From NCBI RefSeq assembly GCF_902459685.1, contig NZ_CABPSF010000006.1, positions 186,001 through 250,000 on the forward strand: 64,000 nt of DNA, written 5' to 3'. Shown here piece after piece: positions 52,865 to 64,000 of this stretch (position 1 is its first letter; every line of letters starts with the position of its first letter). Position numbers and translations under genes: made by a program. This DNA comes from Pandoraea iniqua. Its GTDB lineage: Bacteria; Pseudomonadota; Gammaproteobacteria; Burkholderiales; Burkholderiaceae. Below the pieces are notes generated by a model. The model was not told the DNA's origin and did not search any database. It was given only the letters and a program-made list of their open reading frames with translations.

Positions 52865-53155
52865 ATGGCAAACTATAAGGAAATTCGCGCGCAGATCGAG
52901 AAGCTTGAAAAGCAAGCGGACGAAGCTCGCGCCAAGGAAGTTTCGCAAGTCATTGCAGAACTCAAGCAGAAGATTCAAGAGTACGAGTTGACCGCCAAGG
53001 ACCTGGGCCTTGCCACGACCGATGGCCGTCGCCGCGCAGCACGCGCGCCGCTCGCTGCTAAGTATGCGAATCCGGCAACGGGCGAAACGTGGTCGGGCCG
53101 CGGTCGCGCACCCAAGTGGATTGGCAAGAACAAAGAGAAGTTCCTGATCAAGTAA
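52865..53155 (+). CDS. H-NS-family nucleoid protein (BpH3 type)
   Basis: 96-residue DNA-binding protein starting MANYKEIRAQIEKLEKQADE, a coiled-coil oligomerisation region, with the C-terminal H-NS motif KYANPATGETWSGRGRAPKW. It silences AT-rich DNA by binding the minor groove. Short form typical of Burkholderiales. AAGGA lies 10 nt before the ATG at 52865. Single-gene transcript ending in a strong terminator. Confidence 0.94.
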   Translation: MANYKEIRAQIEKLEKQADEARAKEVSQVIAELKQKIQEYELTAKDLGLATTDGRRRAARAPLAAKYANPATGETWSGRGRAPKWIGKNKEKFLIK

Positions 53156-53365
53156 GGCCGCCGGTGTCGTTGCCGGACAGGCATTGCCGGTCACATGCCA
53201 GGGAAGGCGGGGCGAAGCATCATTGCGGTGTCTTACAAGAAACATCGCGCTGAGCCATCTCCAACGTGTCCCTGTGAGCAGTAAAGCAGCAGCCCAGTAG
53301 TTGTATTGCCCCCCATCCCGGATCGCCTGGCTGTGGCTTGATGTGATGCAGTGCCCGTAATGAAT

Positions 53366-53401
53366 AAAACCCGCCGTCCAACGCTGGACGGCGGGTTTTT
53401 T
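53366..53401. terminator. Bidirectional terminator after the H-NS gene
   Basis: ACCCGCCGTCCA, loop ACGC, TGGACGGCGGGT with TTTTT after it and AAAA before it. Can serve H-NS on the plus strand (210 nt past the stop) and the converging sensor kinase gene on the minus strand. Confidence 0.92.
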
Positions 53402-53440
53402 CATGGGTGTTTCAAACGAATCTTGCGGGGCGTTACAGGA

Positions 53441-54715
53441 TTAAGCCGCGCCCGGATCGTCCGGCGGGAACATTAACGTGACGCGCAGCCCGCCCGTCGG
53501 GCGATTGCTGAACGAGACACGCCCGCCCAGTTGCTGCGTCAGCTTGTCGACGATGGCCAGCCCCAGCCCGCAGTGCGCGTTACCACCGCGCGCCGGGTCC
53601 AGCCGTACGAAGGGGCGGATGATCCGGTTGATGTCTTCATTGGGAATGCCGGGCCCGCTGTCTTCGATGACCAGTTGCCAGCCGCTCGCGTCCTGCGACG
53701 TGCGGATCGCCATCGGCGCCCGCCCGTACGACACGGCATTGTCGAGCAGATTGTTGACGATGCGTTCGAGATAGGTCTGCTTGAGCTTGAAGCCCGGGCC
53801 GGCCTGAAGATCCAGCTCGATCGCGTAGCCCTGATCGAGGAACGGCTGAATCAGCGAGGGCATGCGCGCTTCCACCGGTGATGCGGCGCTATCCGACTCG
53901 ATGCCTCGTGCAAACAGCAGGAACTGATCGACGATGCGGGTCATCGACTCGGCGTCGCGCGTGATGCCTTCGCTCATCTGGGTGTCGTCGATCATCTCGG
54001 CACGCAGGCGCAGCCGGGCGAGCGGCGTTTTCAGATCGTGGGCAATCCCGGCGAGCATCGTATTGCGCTCGCGATCGGTCTGCACGATGTCGTGACTCAT
54101 GCGATTGAAGCGCTCGGTGAGCTGGCGAACTTCCAATGGGCCACGTTCCTTGACCGGCGTGCGGATGCGATGGGTCGCCAGTTGCTCGGCGGCCGCTGCC
54201 ATATCTCGCACGGGGCGCTGCAATTGCCACGCGGCAAAGAGCGCAAAGATGACCGTGATGCCGAGCACCGCCGCGAGACCCGGCAGGATCGTGGCGGTGC
54301 CGGGCGGGTTACGCACCGACAGCACGGGCGTGGCAATCCAGTAATCGCGGCCCGGCAAACGTGCCCAGATACGCGGCGGCGGGGTGCGTTCGACGCGCAA
54401 CTGGGTGCCGGCCGGCAGGCGGCGCGCCAGTTCCGTGGTCAGACGCTGGGTCTTGCTGGGCGGCTCGAACACGTCGCCATGGGCAAACGTAGCGGGTACC
54501 ACCTGCACGAGGTCGGGCAGCATGAGCTCCGAGTGACCATCGTGGACCTCGGCGGCTGCCTTGATGATGAACGCCATCTGTTCGGCGGCGTTTTGTACGC
54601 GCGTATCGTCGTGATCGCTGCGCAGGATCGTCAGATAAGAGAAATGGCTGATGACCAGCGCGGCAATGATGAGCAGCGCCAGACGGCCAAACAGCGTGTC
54701 GAAACGGCCTTTCAT
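53441..54715 (-). CDS. EnvZ-type sensor histidine kinase (next to mdtABC)
   Basis: 424 residues from MKGRFDTLFGR. First membrane helix LALLIIAALVISHFSYL, a periplasmic domain of about 110 residues, second helix ILPGLAAVLGITVIFALFAA, HAMP, H-box LAGIAHDLKTPLARLRLRAE, N-box LERIVNNLLDNAVSYG, and G-boxes EDSGPGIPNEDI and GLGLAIVDKL. Very similar in layout to the kinase at 31997-33427, including AHCGLGLxxV. Separated from its regulator by 137 bp. A BaeS-like role in controlling mdtABC is inferred from position. Confidence 0.92.
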   Translation of the reverse strand: MKGRFDTLFGRLALLIIAALVISHFSYLTILRSDHDDTRVQNAAEQMAFIIKAAAEVHDGHSELMLPDLVQVVPATFAHGDVFEPPSKTQRLTTELARRLPAGTQLRVERTPPPRIWARLPGRDYWIATPVLSVRNPPGTATILPGLAAVLGITVIFALFAAWQLQRPVRDMAAAAEQLATHRIRTPVKERGPLEVRQLTERFNRMSHDIVQTDRERNTMLAGIAHDLKTPLARLRLRAEMIDDTQMSEGITRDAESMTRIVDQFLLFARGIESDSAASPVEARMPSLIQPFLDQGYAIELDLQAGPGFKLKQTYLERIVNNLLDNAVSYGRAPMAIRTSQDASGWQLVIEDSGPGIPNEDINRIIRPFVRLDPARGGNAHCGLGLAIVDKLTQQLGGRVSFSNRPTGGLRVTLMFPPDDPGAA

Positions 54716-54852
54716 GCGGGGCTCCGCATGTGGCCCGGGGTTAACAACATTGCCGGAGTCCTTGCCAGACCGGTGAGCGAAGCCCTTCCAACGAAAGACT
54801 TCGGGAAATAGCGTGCGACGCCGGTATAACACCCGACCCGGGTCCCGGCGCA

Positions 54853-55599
54853 TCAGCCGGCTGCCATGTCGGCCCGCTGGCCGTCGGGTACGAAGATGTA
54901 ACCGCGCCCGCGCACGGTCTGGATAAAGCGCGGGCTTTGAGCGTCTTCGTCGAGCAGGCGGCGCAGGCGCCAGATCTGCACGTCGATGCCGCGATCGTTC
55001 ACGTCGCTGTCGGCGCCGTAAAGCAATTCGATGATGCGTTCACGCGAGAGCACCTGCATGGCGTGATTGACCAGCAGGCGCAGCAACCCGTACTCACCGT
55101 CGGAGAGCGTGAGCAACTGCGCATCGCGTGTGAGCGTGCGGCTGCGGAAGTCCAGTACGAACGGCCCGAACGTGTAGTTCTCGCGCTGCTCGGGCACGGC
55201 GGCGTCGGGCGACTTGCGCCGGCGCAGCACCGCGTTGATACGGGCGAGCAACTCGCGCGGGCTGAACGGCTTGCCGAGATAGTCGTCGGCACCGATCTCG
55301 AGCCCTACGATGCGGTCGATTTCGTCGCTGCGCGCGGTGAGCAGAATGACCGGCACGTCGTCGTTGCGTGCGCGCAGATCGCGCAGCGCCGTCAGACCGT
55401 CGACCTTCGGCATCATCAGGTCGAGCACGATCAGCGCAGGGCGCTCTCGCTCGAGGCGCGCGGCCAGCCCGTCGCCGTCGTGCATGACAGCAACAGAGAA
55501 GCCGTGACGGCTGAGATATTCACGCAGCAGGTCACGCAGATCGGGATCGTCGTCGACAACAAGAATCTTCATATTCGTTCTGACAGGTTGTGTCGTCAT
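54853..55599 (-). CDS. OmpR-family response regulator (next to mdtABC)
   Basis: 248 residues. Receiver domain ILVVDDDPDLRDLLREYLSR, phospho-acceptor in IVLDLMMPKVDG, Lys in YLGKPFSPRELLARI; output winged helix ending PRFIQTVRGRGYIFVPDG. Start ATG at 55599 has GGGAGG 9 nt upstream; ATG 55572 (MKILVVDDD) lacks one. Divergent from mdtABC across about 510 bp. Likely BaeR-like regulator of the pump; signal unknown. Confidence 0.92.
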   Translation of the reverse strand: MTTQPVRTNMKILVVDDDPDLRDLLREYLSRHGFSVAVMHDGDGLAARLERERPALIVLDLMMPKVDGLTALRDLRARNDDVPVILLTARSDEIDRIVGLEIGADDYLGKPFSPRELLARINAVLRRRKSPDAAVPEQRENYTFGPFVLDFRSRTLTRDAQLLTLSDGEYGLLRLLVNHAMQVLSRERIIELLYGADSDVNDRGIDVQIWRLRRLLDEDAQSPRFIQTVRGRGYIFVPDGQRADMAAG

Positions 55600-55645
55600 G
55601 ATAGTGGCCTCCCCGTGCGGCTTTGCACGCGTTTTGTTTCCGGGC

Positions 55646-55669
55646 ATTACAGTGTTGGTCACCTGTAAT
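55646..55669. promoter_or_regulatory. Inverted repeat upstream of response regulator
   Basis: ATTACAG-N10-CTGTAAT, half-site centres 17 bp apart, 47-70 bp upstream of the response regulator start. Candidate autoregulatory site for this two-component system. No second copy seen before mdtA. Confidence 0.4.
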
Positions 55670-56113
55670 CATGCGTAATAATAGAGCCTGTGCCGTCCGC
55701 GCACGAAAACCGCGCACTTCCGCGAACATCATTTAAGCTTCGCACTGTCTGCGCATCACCTCTTCCATGCACACCCAACCGCACTTTCTCGCCTTGCACG
55801 CCTTTTGCAAGTGGGCGAGGAGAACGCTGCGGTCAGGCACTGCGAGGCGCGGCACGCGGGAATAAGCAGGTCTGCGAAGCATCGCCGGACAGCGAACCAT
55901 CTCCCGTGTATCGGGTCCCTTACGGCATAACGCGCTTTTTGGTCCCGCCCCATAAAGGTGTCACGTCCGTCTGCTATGCTGATCCACCGATTTCGGCGAG
56001 GCATAGGGGCGGGGAGCCCCCCCGGGCCAGCTTGCCGCGCCGCAGCAATCAGAAAAAATAACGTCGTCCGCACCGGACGAATCCGCTAAACACTCCGTTG
56101 TAACGAGGAAGTC
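55670..56113 (+). promoter_or_regulatory. Control region upstream of mdtABC
   Basis: About 440 bp without a gene. A TATGCT hexamer near 55973 may be a -10 element, with no clear -35. GAGGAAG before 56114 is the mdtA ribosome binding site. Nothing else is recognised. Confidence 0.35.
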
Positions 56114-57487
56114 ATGACCGAGCACGGTCCCCACGGTTCCGACCAACCGAACGATTCCGGTCGTTCGTCAGTGCCGCCCACGTCCCCCGCAGCCGGGGCG
56201 CGCCGCGACATGGGGGCAACCCCACCGGCCTCGCGCAAGCGCCGCTGGCTCGTGCCGGGCGTGATCGGGCTGATTCTGGTGTTGATCGCGGGCGGTGTTT
56301 ACTACCGCTTGCAGGCCCAGAACGCGCAAGGGCCGGCCCAGCAGGGCGGACGCCGCGGCGGCCCGCCCGCCGGTATGGCAGGCGCTGGCGGCATGCCGGC
56401 CACGCCGGTGACCGCCGTGGATGCGAAGAAGGGCGACCTGCCCGTGTTCCTCAACGGGCTGGGCACCGTAACCCCGACCCGCAGCGTCATCGTGCATTCG
56501 CGCGTGGACGGTCAGTTGATGAAGGTGCACTTCAAGGAAGGCGACATGGTCAAGGAAGGCCAGTTGCTCGCCGAGATCGACCCGCGGCCGTTTCAGGTGG
56601 TGGTGACCCAGCAGGAAGGCCAGCTCGCCCACGATCAGGCCCTGCTCAAGAATGCGCAGCTCGATCTGGCCCGCTACGAGACGCTGCTCAAGCAGGACTC
56701 GATTGCCTCGCAGACCGTGGATACCCAGCGCGCGCTCGTCAAACAATATGAAGGCACCGTCAAGTCCGATCAGGGCCAGTTGGACAACGCCCGCCTGCAA
56801 TTGAACTACGCCAGCGTCACCGCGCCGGTCTCGGGGCTGGCCGGCCTGCGTCAGGTGGACCCGGGCAACATCATTCATGCGTCCGACACCAACGGCATCG
56901 TGATCATCAACGAAGTCACGCCGATCACCGTCGTCTACACCATTCCTGAAGACAACCTGCCGCGCGTGGTCAAGCGCACGCGGGCCGGTGAGACGCTGCC
57001 GGTCGACGCATTCGACCGGGCGGGCAAGATCAAGCTCGCCACCGGCAAGCTTGCTTCCATCGACAACCAGATCGATACGACGACGGGCACCGTCAAGCTC
57101 AAGGCCGCGTTTGCCAATACCGAAGGCATGCTGTTCCCGAATCAGTTCGTCAACGTGAAGATGCTGGTCGATACGCTCAAGGACGCAACGCTCGTGCCAA
57201 GCGCAGCGGTGCAGCGTGGCACGCAAGGCAGCTTCGTTTATGCGGTGCAGCCGGACCAGACCGTCAAACTCAAGACCGTGAAGCTCGGGCCGACCGATGG
57301 CACCAACGTCGCGGTGGAGTCGGGTGTGGAGCCGGGCGAGAAGCTCGTGATCGACGGTATGGACAAGCTGCGCGACGGCGCCAAGGTGGAAGTGATTACG
57401 GCCGAGAGCCGTGCTGCGGCGACCGCACCGCGCCAGCCGGGCGAGAAGCGTAACAGCAATGGCGCTCATCGCCGTCCGGCGCAGTAA
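56114..57487 (+). CDS. mdtA: RND efflux adaptor MdtA
   Basis: Periplasmic membrane fusion protein, 457 residues. A cytoplasmic Pro/Ser-rich N-terminus (about 45 residues) precedes one membrane helix ([19 protein letters not shown]). The lipoyl halves are [20 protein letters not shown] and [20 protein letters not shown], flanking a helical hairpin, then the beta-barrel [23 protein letters not shown]-type adaptor typical of MdtA. Starts mdtA-mdtB-mdtC-channel; 128 bp separate it from mdtB. Confidence 0.94.
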   Translation: MTEHGPHGSDQPNDSGRSSVPPTSPAAGARRDMGATPPASRKRRWLVPGVIGLILVLIAGGVYYRLQAQNAQGPAQQGGRRGGPPAGMAGAGGMPATPVTAVDAKKGDLPVFLNGLGTVTPTRSVIVHSRVDGQLMKVHFKEGDMVKEGQLLAEIDPRPFQVVVTQQEGQLAHDQALLKNAQLDLARYETLLKQDSIASQTVDTQRALVKQYEGTVKSDQGQLDNARLQLNYASVTAPVSGLAGLRQVDPGNIIHASDTNGIVIINEVTPITVVYTIPEDNLPRVVKRTRAGETLPVDAFDRAGKIKLATGKLASIDNQIDTTTGTVKLKAAFANTEGMLFPNQFVNVKMLVDTLKDATLVPSAAVQRGTQGSFVYAVQPDQTVKLKTVKLGPTDGTNVAVESGVEPGEKLVIDGMDKLRDGAKVEVITAESRAAATAPRQPGEKRNSNGAHRRPAQ

Positions 57488-57615
57488 GGTGCGGCAAGCG
57501 TGAGTCTGCTGCCCCCGCCGCCCTTGCCGCCCCTGCTGATCGAATACGCGGGCACCGCGCCAATGCCGGTGCCCGCCCGCACGCCGCCCATAGAGATGCT
57601 CCCCCGACGCTGCCA

Positions 57616-60600
57616 ATGAATCCGTCCCGCCCGTTTATTCTCCGACCGGTTGCCACATCGCTGCTGATGCTGGCGATTCTGCTCGCCGGTTTTGTCGCCT
57701 ACCGGCTGTTGCCGATCTCGGCACTGCCGGAAGTCGACTATCCGACTATTCAGGTCGTCACGCTCTACCCGGGCGCGAGTCCGGATGTGATGACGTCCTC
57801 GGTCACGGCACCGCTCGAGCGCCAGTTCGGCCAGATGCCGGGCCTGAACCAGATGTCGTCGACGAGTTCGGGCGGCGCCTCGGTGATTACGTTGCAGTTC
57901 TCGCTCGATCTCGGGCTCGACGTTGCCGAACAGGAGGTGCAGGCCGCGATCAACAGCGCCAGCAACCTGCTGCCGAGCGATCTGCCGATGCCGCCGATCT
58001 ACAACAAGGTCAACCCGGCGGACACCCCGATCGTCACGCTGGCGATCATGTCGAAGACCATGCCCCTGCCCAAGCTGGAGGATCTGGTCGACACGCGCGT
58101 GGCGCAGAAGATCTCGCAGTTGCCGGGCATCGGCCTCGTGAGCATTTCGGGCGGCCAGCGTCCGGCGGTGCGTATTCAGGTCAATCCGCGCGCCATTACG
58201 TCGTACGGCCTGAACATCGAAGACGTGCGCACGTCGATCGCGGCAGCCAACGTCAATCAGGCCAAGGGGAGTTTCGACGGCCCGCTGCGCGCTTCGACCA
58301 TCGACGCCAACGATCAACTGGCATCGGCCGACGAATATCGCAATCTCGTCATCGCTTACAAGAACGGCGGCCCGATTCGGCTGACCGACATCGCCGACGT
58401 GATCGACGGTGCGGAAAATACCAAGCTCGCCGCATGGGCCGACACCACGCCGGCCATCGTCGTGAACGTGCAGCGCCAGCCGGGCGCCAACGTGATCGAG
58501 ACGGTCAACAAGGTCAAGGCGCTGCTGCCGCAGTTGCAGGGCGCGCTGCCCGGCAGCGTCGACATGAAGCTGCTGACCGACCGTACGACGACGATTCGCG
58601 CGTCGGTCGCCGACGTGCAATTCGAACTGATACTCGCCGTCGCGCTGGTGGTGATGGTGATCTTTGTCTTCCTGCGCAACGTCTCGGCCACCATCATCCC
58701 GAGCGTGGCGGTGCCGCTCTCGCTGATCGGCACGTTCGGCGTGATGTATCTCGCGGGCTTCTCGATCAATAACCTCACGCTCATGGCGCTGACGATTGCC
58801 ACGGGCTTCGTGGTCGACGATGCCATCGTGATGATCGAGAACATTACGCGCTATCTGGAGCAGGGCGAAAAGCCGCTTCAGGCGGCGCTCAAGGGCGCCG
58901 AGCAGATTGGCTTCACGATTATTTCGCTGACCTTCTCGCTGATCGCCGTGTTGATTCCGCTGCTGTTCATGGCCGACGTGGTGGGCCGGCTGTTCCGCGA
59001 GTTCGCCGTCACGCTGGCGGTCTCGATCCTGATCTCTGCGGTGGTCTCGCTCACGCTCACGCCGATGATGTGCGCGAAGCTGCTGCGCCATGTGCCTGAC
59101 GAGAAGCAGGGCAAGTTCTACCGCAAGACCGGCGAGATGTTCGACCGCATCATCGCCAAGTACGGCGAGTGGCTCACGTGGGTGCTCGACCGTCAGACCG
59201 CGACGCTGTTTGTCGCTCTCGGCACGCTCGTGCTCACGGTGCTGCTCTATCTGTGGGTGCCCAAGGGCTTCTTCCCGGTGCAGGACACGGGCGTGATTCA
59301 GGGGATTTCGGAAGCGCCGCAGTCGATTTCGTTCGCCGCCATGGGTGAACGCCAACTGGCGCTCGTGAACGAAGTGCTCAAAGATCCGGCGGTCGAATCG
59401 GTGTCGTCGTTCATCGGTGTCGACGGGGTGAACGCCACGCTCAACAGCGGCCGTTTGCTGATCAATTTGAAAGACAAGGATGTGCGAGGGCTCGATGCCT
59501 CGGCCGTCATTCGCCGCTTGCAACCGCAACTGGAGCACGTGCCGGGCATCGCGCTGTACATGCAGCCGGTGCAGGATCTGACGATCGAAGACCGTATCAG
59601 CCGCACGCAATATCAGTTCACGTTGCAGGACCCGAGTCTGGACACGCTGGGCATCTGGGTGCCCAAACTCGTCGAGAAGCTCAAACATGTGCCGTTGCTG
59701 GCCGATGTGACGAGCGACTTGCAGGTCAATGGCTTGCAGGCGTATGTGGAGATCGACCGCGATACGGCAAGCCGCCTCGGCGTGACCCCGGCAGCCGTCG
59801 ACCAGACGCTGTACAGCGCGTTCGGCCAGCGGCTGATTTCGACGATTTACACGCAGGCGTCGCAGTATCGTGTGGTGCTCGAGGTGTCCTCCGAATTCCA
59901 GCGTGGTCCCGATGCGTTGAAGAGTATCTACGTGGCGTCGAACACCGGCGTGCAGGTGCCGATGTCGTCGTTCGCGACGATCACCGAGAAGCCCACGCCG
60001 CTCGCGATCAACCACCAGAGCCAGTTCCCGGCCGCGACGATCTCGTTCAACCTCGCCAAGGGCGCCTCACTGGGGGACGCGGTCAAGGCGATCAGCGAGG
60101 CCGAAGCGTCCATCGGCCTGCCGATCAGCACGCAAACCACCTTCCAAGGCGCAGCACAGGCATTTCAGGCGTCGCTCTCGAACACGTTGTGGCTGATTCT
60201 TGCCGCCGTGGTGACGATGTACATCGTGCTGGGCGTGCTCTACGAGAGCTACATCCACCCGATCACCATTCTGTCGACGCTGCCGTCGGCGGGCGTGGGC
60301 GCGTTGCTCGCGCTGATGGTCTCGGGTAACGACATCAGCATCATCGCGATCATCGGCATCATCTTGCTGATCGGTATCGTCAAGAAGAACGCCATCATGA
60401 TGATCGACTTCGCGCTGGAGGCCGAGCGCGAGCACGGCATGGCGCCGCGCGAGGCGATCTATCAGGCGTGTCTGCTGCGCTTCCGCCCGATTCTGATGAC
60501 GACGATGGCCGCCGTACTCGGCGCGCTGCCGCTGATGCTCGGGTCGGGCGTCGGCTCGGAGCTGCGTCAGCCGCTCGGTATCACGATGGTCGGTGGCCTG

Positions 60601-60777
60601 ATGGTCAGTCAGGTGCTCACGCTCTTCACCACGCCGGTGATCTACCTGTGGTTCGATCGTCTGGCCATGCGTGCGCGTCAATGGCGCGAGCGGCGCTTCG
60701 GTCCGTCGGATGATGGCGACCATGGTGGCCACGGCGGCCATGCCGTCAGCGACACCCCGGACGGTCAGACGCGATGA
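57616..60777 (+). CDS. mdtB: RND efflux transporter MdtB
   Basis: 1053-residue proton-driven inner-membrane pump, 12 helices and two large periplasmic loops. First helix [20 protein letters not shown], then [20 protein letters not shown]; central [20 protein letters not shown]; and [20 protein letters not shown] on helix 4 with the proton-relay Asp pair. The order mdtB then mdtC and the [13 protein letters not shown] segment match MdtB of the heteromultimeric pump. No strong ribosome binding site. 4-nt overlap with mdtC. Confidence 0.95.
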   Translation: MNPSRPFILRPVATSLLMLAILLAGFVAYRLLPISALPEVDYPTIQVVTLYPGASPDVMTSSVTAPLERQFGQMPGLNQMSSTSSGGASVITLQFSLDLGLDVAEQEVQAAINSASNLLPSDLPMPPIYNKVNPADTPIVTLAIMSKTMPLPKLEDLVDTRVAQKISQLPGIGLVSISGGQRPAVRIQVNPRAITSYGLNIEDVRTSIAAANVNQAKGSFDGPLRASTIDANDQLASADEYRNLVIAYKNGGPIRLTDIADVIDGAENTKLAAWADTTPAIVVNVQRQPGANVIETVNKVKALLPQLQGALPGSVDMKLLTDRTTTIRASVADVQFELILAVALVVMVIFVFLRNVSATIIPSVAVPLSLIGTFGVMYLAGFSINNLTLMALTIATGFVVDDAIVMIENITRYLEQGEKPLQAALKGAEQIGFTIISLTFSLIAVLIPLLFMADVVGRLFREFAVTLAVSILISAVVSLTLTPMMCAKLLRHVPDEKQGKFYRKTGEMFDRIIAKYGEWLTWVLDRQTATLFVALGTLVLTVLLYLWVPKGFFPVQDTGVIQGISEAPQSISFAAMGERQLALVNEVLKDPAVESVSSFIGVDGVNATLNSGRLLINLKDKDVRGLDASAVIRRLQPQLEHVPGIALYMQPVQDLTIEDRISRTQYQFTLQDPSLDTLGIWVPKLVEKLKHVPLLADVTSDLQVNGLQAYVEIDRDTASRLGVTPAAVDQTLYSAFGQRLISTIYTQASQYRVVLEVSSEFQRGPDALKSIYVASNTGVQVPMSSFATITEKPTPLAINHQSQFPAATISFNLAKGASLGDAVKAISEAEASIGLPISTQTTFQGAAQAFQASLSNTLWLILAAVVTMYIVLGVLYESYIHPITILSTLPSAGVGALLALMVSGNDISIIAIIGIILLIGIVKKNAIMMIDFALEAEREHGMAPREAIYQACLLRFRPILMTTMAAVLGALPLMLGSGVGSELRQPLGITMVGGLMVSQVLTLFTTPVIYLWFDRLAMRARQWRERRFGPSDDGDHGGHGGHAVSDTPDGQTR

Positions 60778-63700
60778 ACCTGTCGTCTGTCTTCATCCGG
60801 CGCTCGGTCGCCACAGTCCTGCTGACCATCGGCGTCACGCTCGCGGGCATCGTCGCCTTCGGGCTGCTGCCGGTGTCGCCGTTGCCGCAGGTCGACTTTC
60901 CGACGATCTCGGTGTCGGCCTCGTTGCCGGGCGCCAGCCCCGAGACGATGGCGGCGAGCGTGGCGACGCCCCTCGAACGTTCGCTCGGCCGTATCGCTGG
61001 CGTGACGGAAATGACCTCGAACAGTTCGCTCGGGTCGGCGCGTATCACGCTGCAGTTCGACCTGAGCCGCGACATCAACGGCGCGGCGCGCGACGTGCAG
61101 GCGGCCATCAACGCGGCGCGCAGTCTGCTGCCCACCGGTCTGCCGAGCAACCCGACGTACCGCAAGGTGAACCCGGCCAGCGCGCCGGTGATGATCATTG
61201 CGCTCACGTCCGAGAGCATGACGCGCGGGCAGATGTACGACGCCGCGTCGACGATTCTCGCGCAGAAGATTTCGCAGTTGGAAGGCGTGGGCGACGTCAC
61301 TGTGGGCGGCAGTTCGCTGCCGGCGGTGCGTGTCGAACTCAACCCGACGGCGCTCAACAAGTATCAGATTCCTATCGAGTCGGTGCGCACGGCGATTCAG
61401 TCGGTGAACGCCAACCGGCCGAAGGGCGCGCTGGAAGACGGCGACCGCCGTTGGCAGATTCTGGCCAACGATCAGGCGAAGACGGCCAAGGAATACCTGC
61501 CCGTCATCGTCAGTTATCAGAACGGCCGGCCGGTGCGGCTCGCCGACATTGCCGACGTGGTCGACTCGGTGCAAGACGTGCGCAATGCGGGCTCGGCCAA
61601 CGGCAAGCCGTCGGTGCTGCTCATCATCACGACGCAGCCGGGCGCCAATATCATCCAGACGGTCGACGGCATCAACGCGATTCTGCCGAACCTGCGCGCG
61701 TCGATTCCCGCTGCCATCAATCTCGATGTGGTGATGGACCGCACGCCGACCATTCGTGCATCGTTGCGCGAAGTGGAGCGCACGTTGCTGATCTCGATTG
61801 CGCTCGTGATCGGCGTGGTGTTCGTCTTCCTGCGGAACTGGCGTGCGACGTTGATTCCGAGCGTGGCCGTGCCGGTCTCGCTGATCGGCACGTTCGGTGT
61901 GATGTATTTGTGCGGCTTCAGCCTCGATAACCTCTCGCTCATGGCGCTGACGGTGGCGACAGGCTTCGTGGTCGATGACGCTATCGTGGTGCTGGAGAAC
62001 ATCTCGCGGCATATCGAAGAAGGGCTGAGTCCCTTCGCGGCGGCGCTCAAGGGCACGCGGGAAGTGGGCTTCACGGTGCTGTCGATGAGTATCTCGCTGG
62101 TGGCCGTGTTCATTCCGCTGCTGCTCATGGGCGGGATCGTCGGGCGGCTGTTCCGCGAGTTTGCGGTCACGCTCTCGGCCGCCATCATGGTCTCGCTGGT
62201 GGTGTCGCTCACGACCACGCCGATGATGTGCGCGCGTCTGCTCAAAGGGCGCGCGGCGCCGGGCGTGCCGGAAGGCGCGGCACCGCTCGCGACCGAACCG
62301 CCGCGCCGGCCGTCGATCTGGACGCGCATGGGCAACTGGACCGAGCGCATGTTCGACGGCATGTTGCGCGAATACGAACGGTCGCTGACGTGGGCGTTGC
62401 GCCACGGGCCGCTGATGCTGGTGATTCTGTTCGCGACCATCGGCCTGAACGTCTGGCTCTACACCGTGGTGCCCAAGGGCTTCTTCCCGCAGCAGGACAC
62501 TGGGCGGATGATCGGCTTCATTCAGGCCGATCAGGCGATCTCGTTTCAGGCGATGGAAAAGAAGCTCGCCGACTTCATCAAGATCGTGCAGGCCGACCCG
62601 GCCGTGGCGACGGTGACCGGCTTTACCGGCGGCTCGAATCGCAACGGCGGCTCGATGTTCGTCACGTTGAAGCCGTTGTCCGAGCGCAAGCTCTCGGCCG
62701 ATCAGATCATTGCGCGCCTGCGGATCAAGCTGGCCAAGGAGCCGGGCGCGCAGCTCTATCTGCAATCGGTGCAGGACATCCGGGTGGGGGGGCGTTCCAG
62801 CAACGCACAGTACCAATACACGTTGCAGGCCGACGACTTGCAGCAGTTGCGCGAGTGGGAGCCGAAGGTGCGTAACGCGCTGTCGCGGCTGCCGATACTG
62901 GCCGACGTGAACACCGACCAGCAGGACAAGGGGCTGCAAACCACGCTCGACGTCGATCGCGATCAAGCGTCGCGGCTGGGCTTGTCGATGAGTCAGATCG
63001 ATAACGTGCTGAACGACGCGTTCGGCCAGCGGCAGGTATCGACCATCTACAACCCGCTCAATCAGTACAAAGTGGTGATGGAAGTCGCCCCGCAGTGGTG
63101 GCAGAGCCCCGAGTCGCTGAAAGACATTTACGTGGTGACCTCGGCGGGTGCGCAGGTGCCGCTGTCGGCATTTGCGAAGTATCGGCCGACGAATACGGCG
63201 CTGGGGGTTTCGCACCAAGGGCAGTTTGCGGCGAGCACGATCTCGTTCAACTTGCCGCCGGGCGTGTCGCTCTCGCAGGGGCAGGCGGCGGTCAACGACG
63301 CGGTGGCGCGTCTGGGCATGCCGACGTCCGTGCACGGCAGTTTTCAGGGCACGGCGCAGGCGTTTCAGTCGGCGCTCTCGTCGCAGCCGTTCCTGATTTT
63401 GACGGCGCTGCTCACGGTGTATATCGTGCTCGGCGTGCTCTATGAGAGCTACATCCACCCGCTCACCATTCTCTCGACGCTGCCCTCGGCGGGCGTAGGC
63501 GCTTTGCTCGCGCTGCTGCTCTTTAATACGGAGTTCAGCATCATCGCGCTCATCGGCGTGATTCTGCTGATCGGTATCGTGAAGAAGAACGCGATCATGA
63601 TGATCGACTTCGCGCTCGATGCGGAGCGGCGTCAGAACATGGCGCCGCGCGATGCCATCTTTCACGCGTGCGTGCTGCGGTTCCGTCCGATCATGATGAC

Positions 63701-63926
63701 GACGATGGCCGCCATGCTCGGCGCCATTCCGCTCGCATTGGGCACGGGCGACGGCGCAGAGCTGCGCCAGCCGCTGGGTATCTCGATCGTGGGCGGTCTG
63801 CTCGTGAGTCAGGTGCTCACGCTTTATACGACGCCGGTGGTGTACCTGTATCTCGACCGGGTGCGCCTGCGCTGGGCGCGCTGGCGTGCGCGCGGCCACG
63901 GCGACGTGGAGGTGGGCCATGGCTGA
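60774..63926 (+). CDS. mdtC: RND efflux transporter MdtC
   Basis: 1050-residue partner of MdtB; the functional pump is an MdtB2-MdtC heterotrimer. [40 protein letters not shown] (proton relay) and [20 protein letters not shown] are conserved. An extra loop with [20 protein letters not shown] lies between the two halves. ATG overlaps the mdtB stop (ATGA). Substrates in homologues include novobiocin and bile salts; those here are unknown. Confidence 0.95.
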   Translation: MNLSSVFIRRSVATVLLTIGVTLAGIVAFGLLPVSPLPQVDFPTISVSASLPGASPETMAASVATPLERSLGRIAGVTEMTSNSSLGSARITLQFDLSRDINGAARDVQAAINAARSLLPTGLPSNPTYRKVNPASAPVMIIALTSESMTRGQMYDAASTILAQKISQLEGVGDVTVGGSSLPAVRVELNPTALNKYQIPIESVRTAIQSVNANRPKGALEDGDRRWQILANDQAKTAKEYLPVIVSYQNGRPVRLADIADVVDSVQDVRNAGSANGKPSVLLIITTQPGANIIQTVDGINAILPNLRASIPAAINLDVVMDRTPTIRASLREVERTLLISIALVIGVVFVFLRNWRATLIPSVAVPVSLIGTFGVMYLCGFSLDNLSLMALTVATGFVVDDAIVVLENISRHIEEGLSPFAAALKGTREVGFTVLSMSISLVAVFIPLLLMGGIVGRLFREFAVTLSAAIMVSLVVSLTTTPMMCARLLKGRAAPGVPEGAAPLATEPPRRPSIWTRMGNWTERMFDGMLREYERSLTWALRHGPLMLVILFATIGLNVWLYTVVPKGFFPQQDTGRMIGFIQADQAISFQAMEKKLADFIKIVQADPAVATVTGFTGGSNRNGGSMFVTLKPLSERKLSADQIIARLRIKLAKEPGAQLYLQSVQDIRVGGRSSNAQYQYTLQADDLQQLREWEPKVRNALSRLPILADVNTDQQDKGLQTTLDVDRDQASRLGLSMSQIDNVLNDAFGQRQVSTIYNPLNQYKVVMEVAPQWWQSPESLKDIYVVTSAGAQVPLSAFAKYRPTNTALGVSHQGQFAASTISFNLPPGVSLSQGQAAVNDAVARLGMPTSVHGSFQGTAQAFQSALSSQPFLILTALLTVYIVLGVLYESYIHPLTILSTLPSAGVGALLALLLFNTEFSIIALIGVILLIGIVKKNAIMMIDFALDAERRQNMAPRDAIFHACVLRFRPIMMTTMAAMLGAIPLALGTGDGAELRQPLGISIVGGLLVSQVLTLYTTPVVYLYLDRVRLRWARWRARGHGDVEVGHG

Positions 63927-64000
63927 TCGCAGCTTCAACCGGCCAGTGCTTTCGCTGCATTCGCTGCATTCGCTTCGCTGGCTGCCGATGCTGGCCGTGC
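63919..64000 (+). CDS. Start of an outer membrane efflux protein gene (cut by window edge)
   Basis: 27 codons, [20 protein letters not shown] then WLPMLAV, looking like the beginning of a signal peptide. It overlaps the mdtC 3' end by 8 nt. In this gene order the next gene is usually a NodT/OprM-family channel, but too little sequence is present to confirm. Confidence 0.5.
   Translation, partial: MADRSFNRPVLSLHSLHSLRWLPMLAV

Noticed and set aside
57466..63938. Very long minus-strand open frames (849 and 1057 codons) opposite mdtA-mdtC
   Set aside because: They mirror the high-GC codon structure of the pump genes, are rich in Arg, His and Asp, and show no family motif; the plus-strand genes are unmistakable.

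Overview
The window is GC-rich, densely coded chromosome of a betaproteobacterium. Gene order and protein sequences fit Burkholderiaceae, probably Pandoraea or the Burkholderia group: ribF-ileS, purN followed by an RsmB-type methyltransferase, fkpB-ispH, a complete livJHMGF operon, a 96-residue BpH3-like H-NS protein, and a hybrid malic enzyme. This placement is inference from family knowledge. I saw no rRNA, tRNA, CRISPR array, prophage or insertion sequence.

Layout. 1-13.7 kb is housekeeping: ileS (partial), ribF, purN, an RNA methyltransferase, an MscS channel, a fatty acid desaturase, nadA-nadC with nadB convergent, rpmB-rpmG, radC and fkpB-ispH. 13.7-19.6 kb is an AT-rich control region followed by the branched-chain amino acid ABC transporter livJHMGF. 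19.6-24.9 kb holds two GNAT acetyltransferases, argD behind what looks like an arginine-codon attenuator, and a ferredoxin-type reductase divergent from an SDR protein and a secreted PLD nuclease. 24.9-29.8 kb is a MacA-MacB-outer membrane efflux operon. 30-38.8 kb contains a BON-like secreted protein, an OmpR/EnvZ-type pair, PPK2 divergent from a CorA-type transporter, a HipBA toxin-antitoxin pair with an elaborate operator, and an autotransporter heptosyltransferase-like gene without a visible substrate. 38.9-45.7 kb has a LysR regulator, maeB, a polar amino acid ABC transporter (binding protein plus two permeases, no ATPase) and a YXWGXW protein. 45.8-49.8 kb has a tautomerase divergent from a LysR gene, then a persulfide/sulfide response cluster (MBL hydrolase, BigR-like repressor, two YeeE/YedE half-transporters). 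49.8-53.2 kb has an MFS exporter, a GNAT protein, a decayed AT-rich stretch and H-NS. 53.4-64 kb has a second OmpR/EnvZ-type pair next to mdtABC and the start of an outer membrane channel gene, a BaeSR-MdtABC-like arrangement.

Most notable. Upstream of argD on the minus strand there is a consensus-like promoter (TTGACA, 18 bp, TATTCT) whose predicted start falls on the ATG of a 28-codon ORF. That ORF contains four consecutive Arg codons and is followed by an intrinsic terminator ending only 39 nt before the argD start codon. By eye one segment can pair either with the Arg codons or with the 5' arm of the terminator. This is the layout of ribosome-mediated attenuation by arginine, with a leaderless leader peptide. 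Other points worth a second look are the hipBA operator, the near-contiguous divergent starts at 23.23 kb, an SD-masking hairpin in the amino acid transporter operon, and an apparent frameshift extension of one permease.
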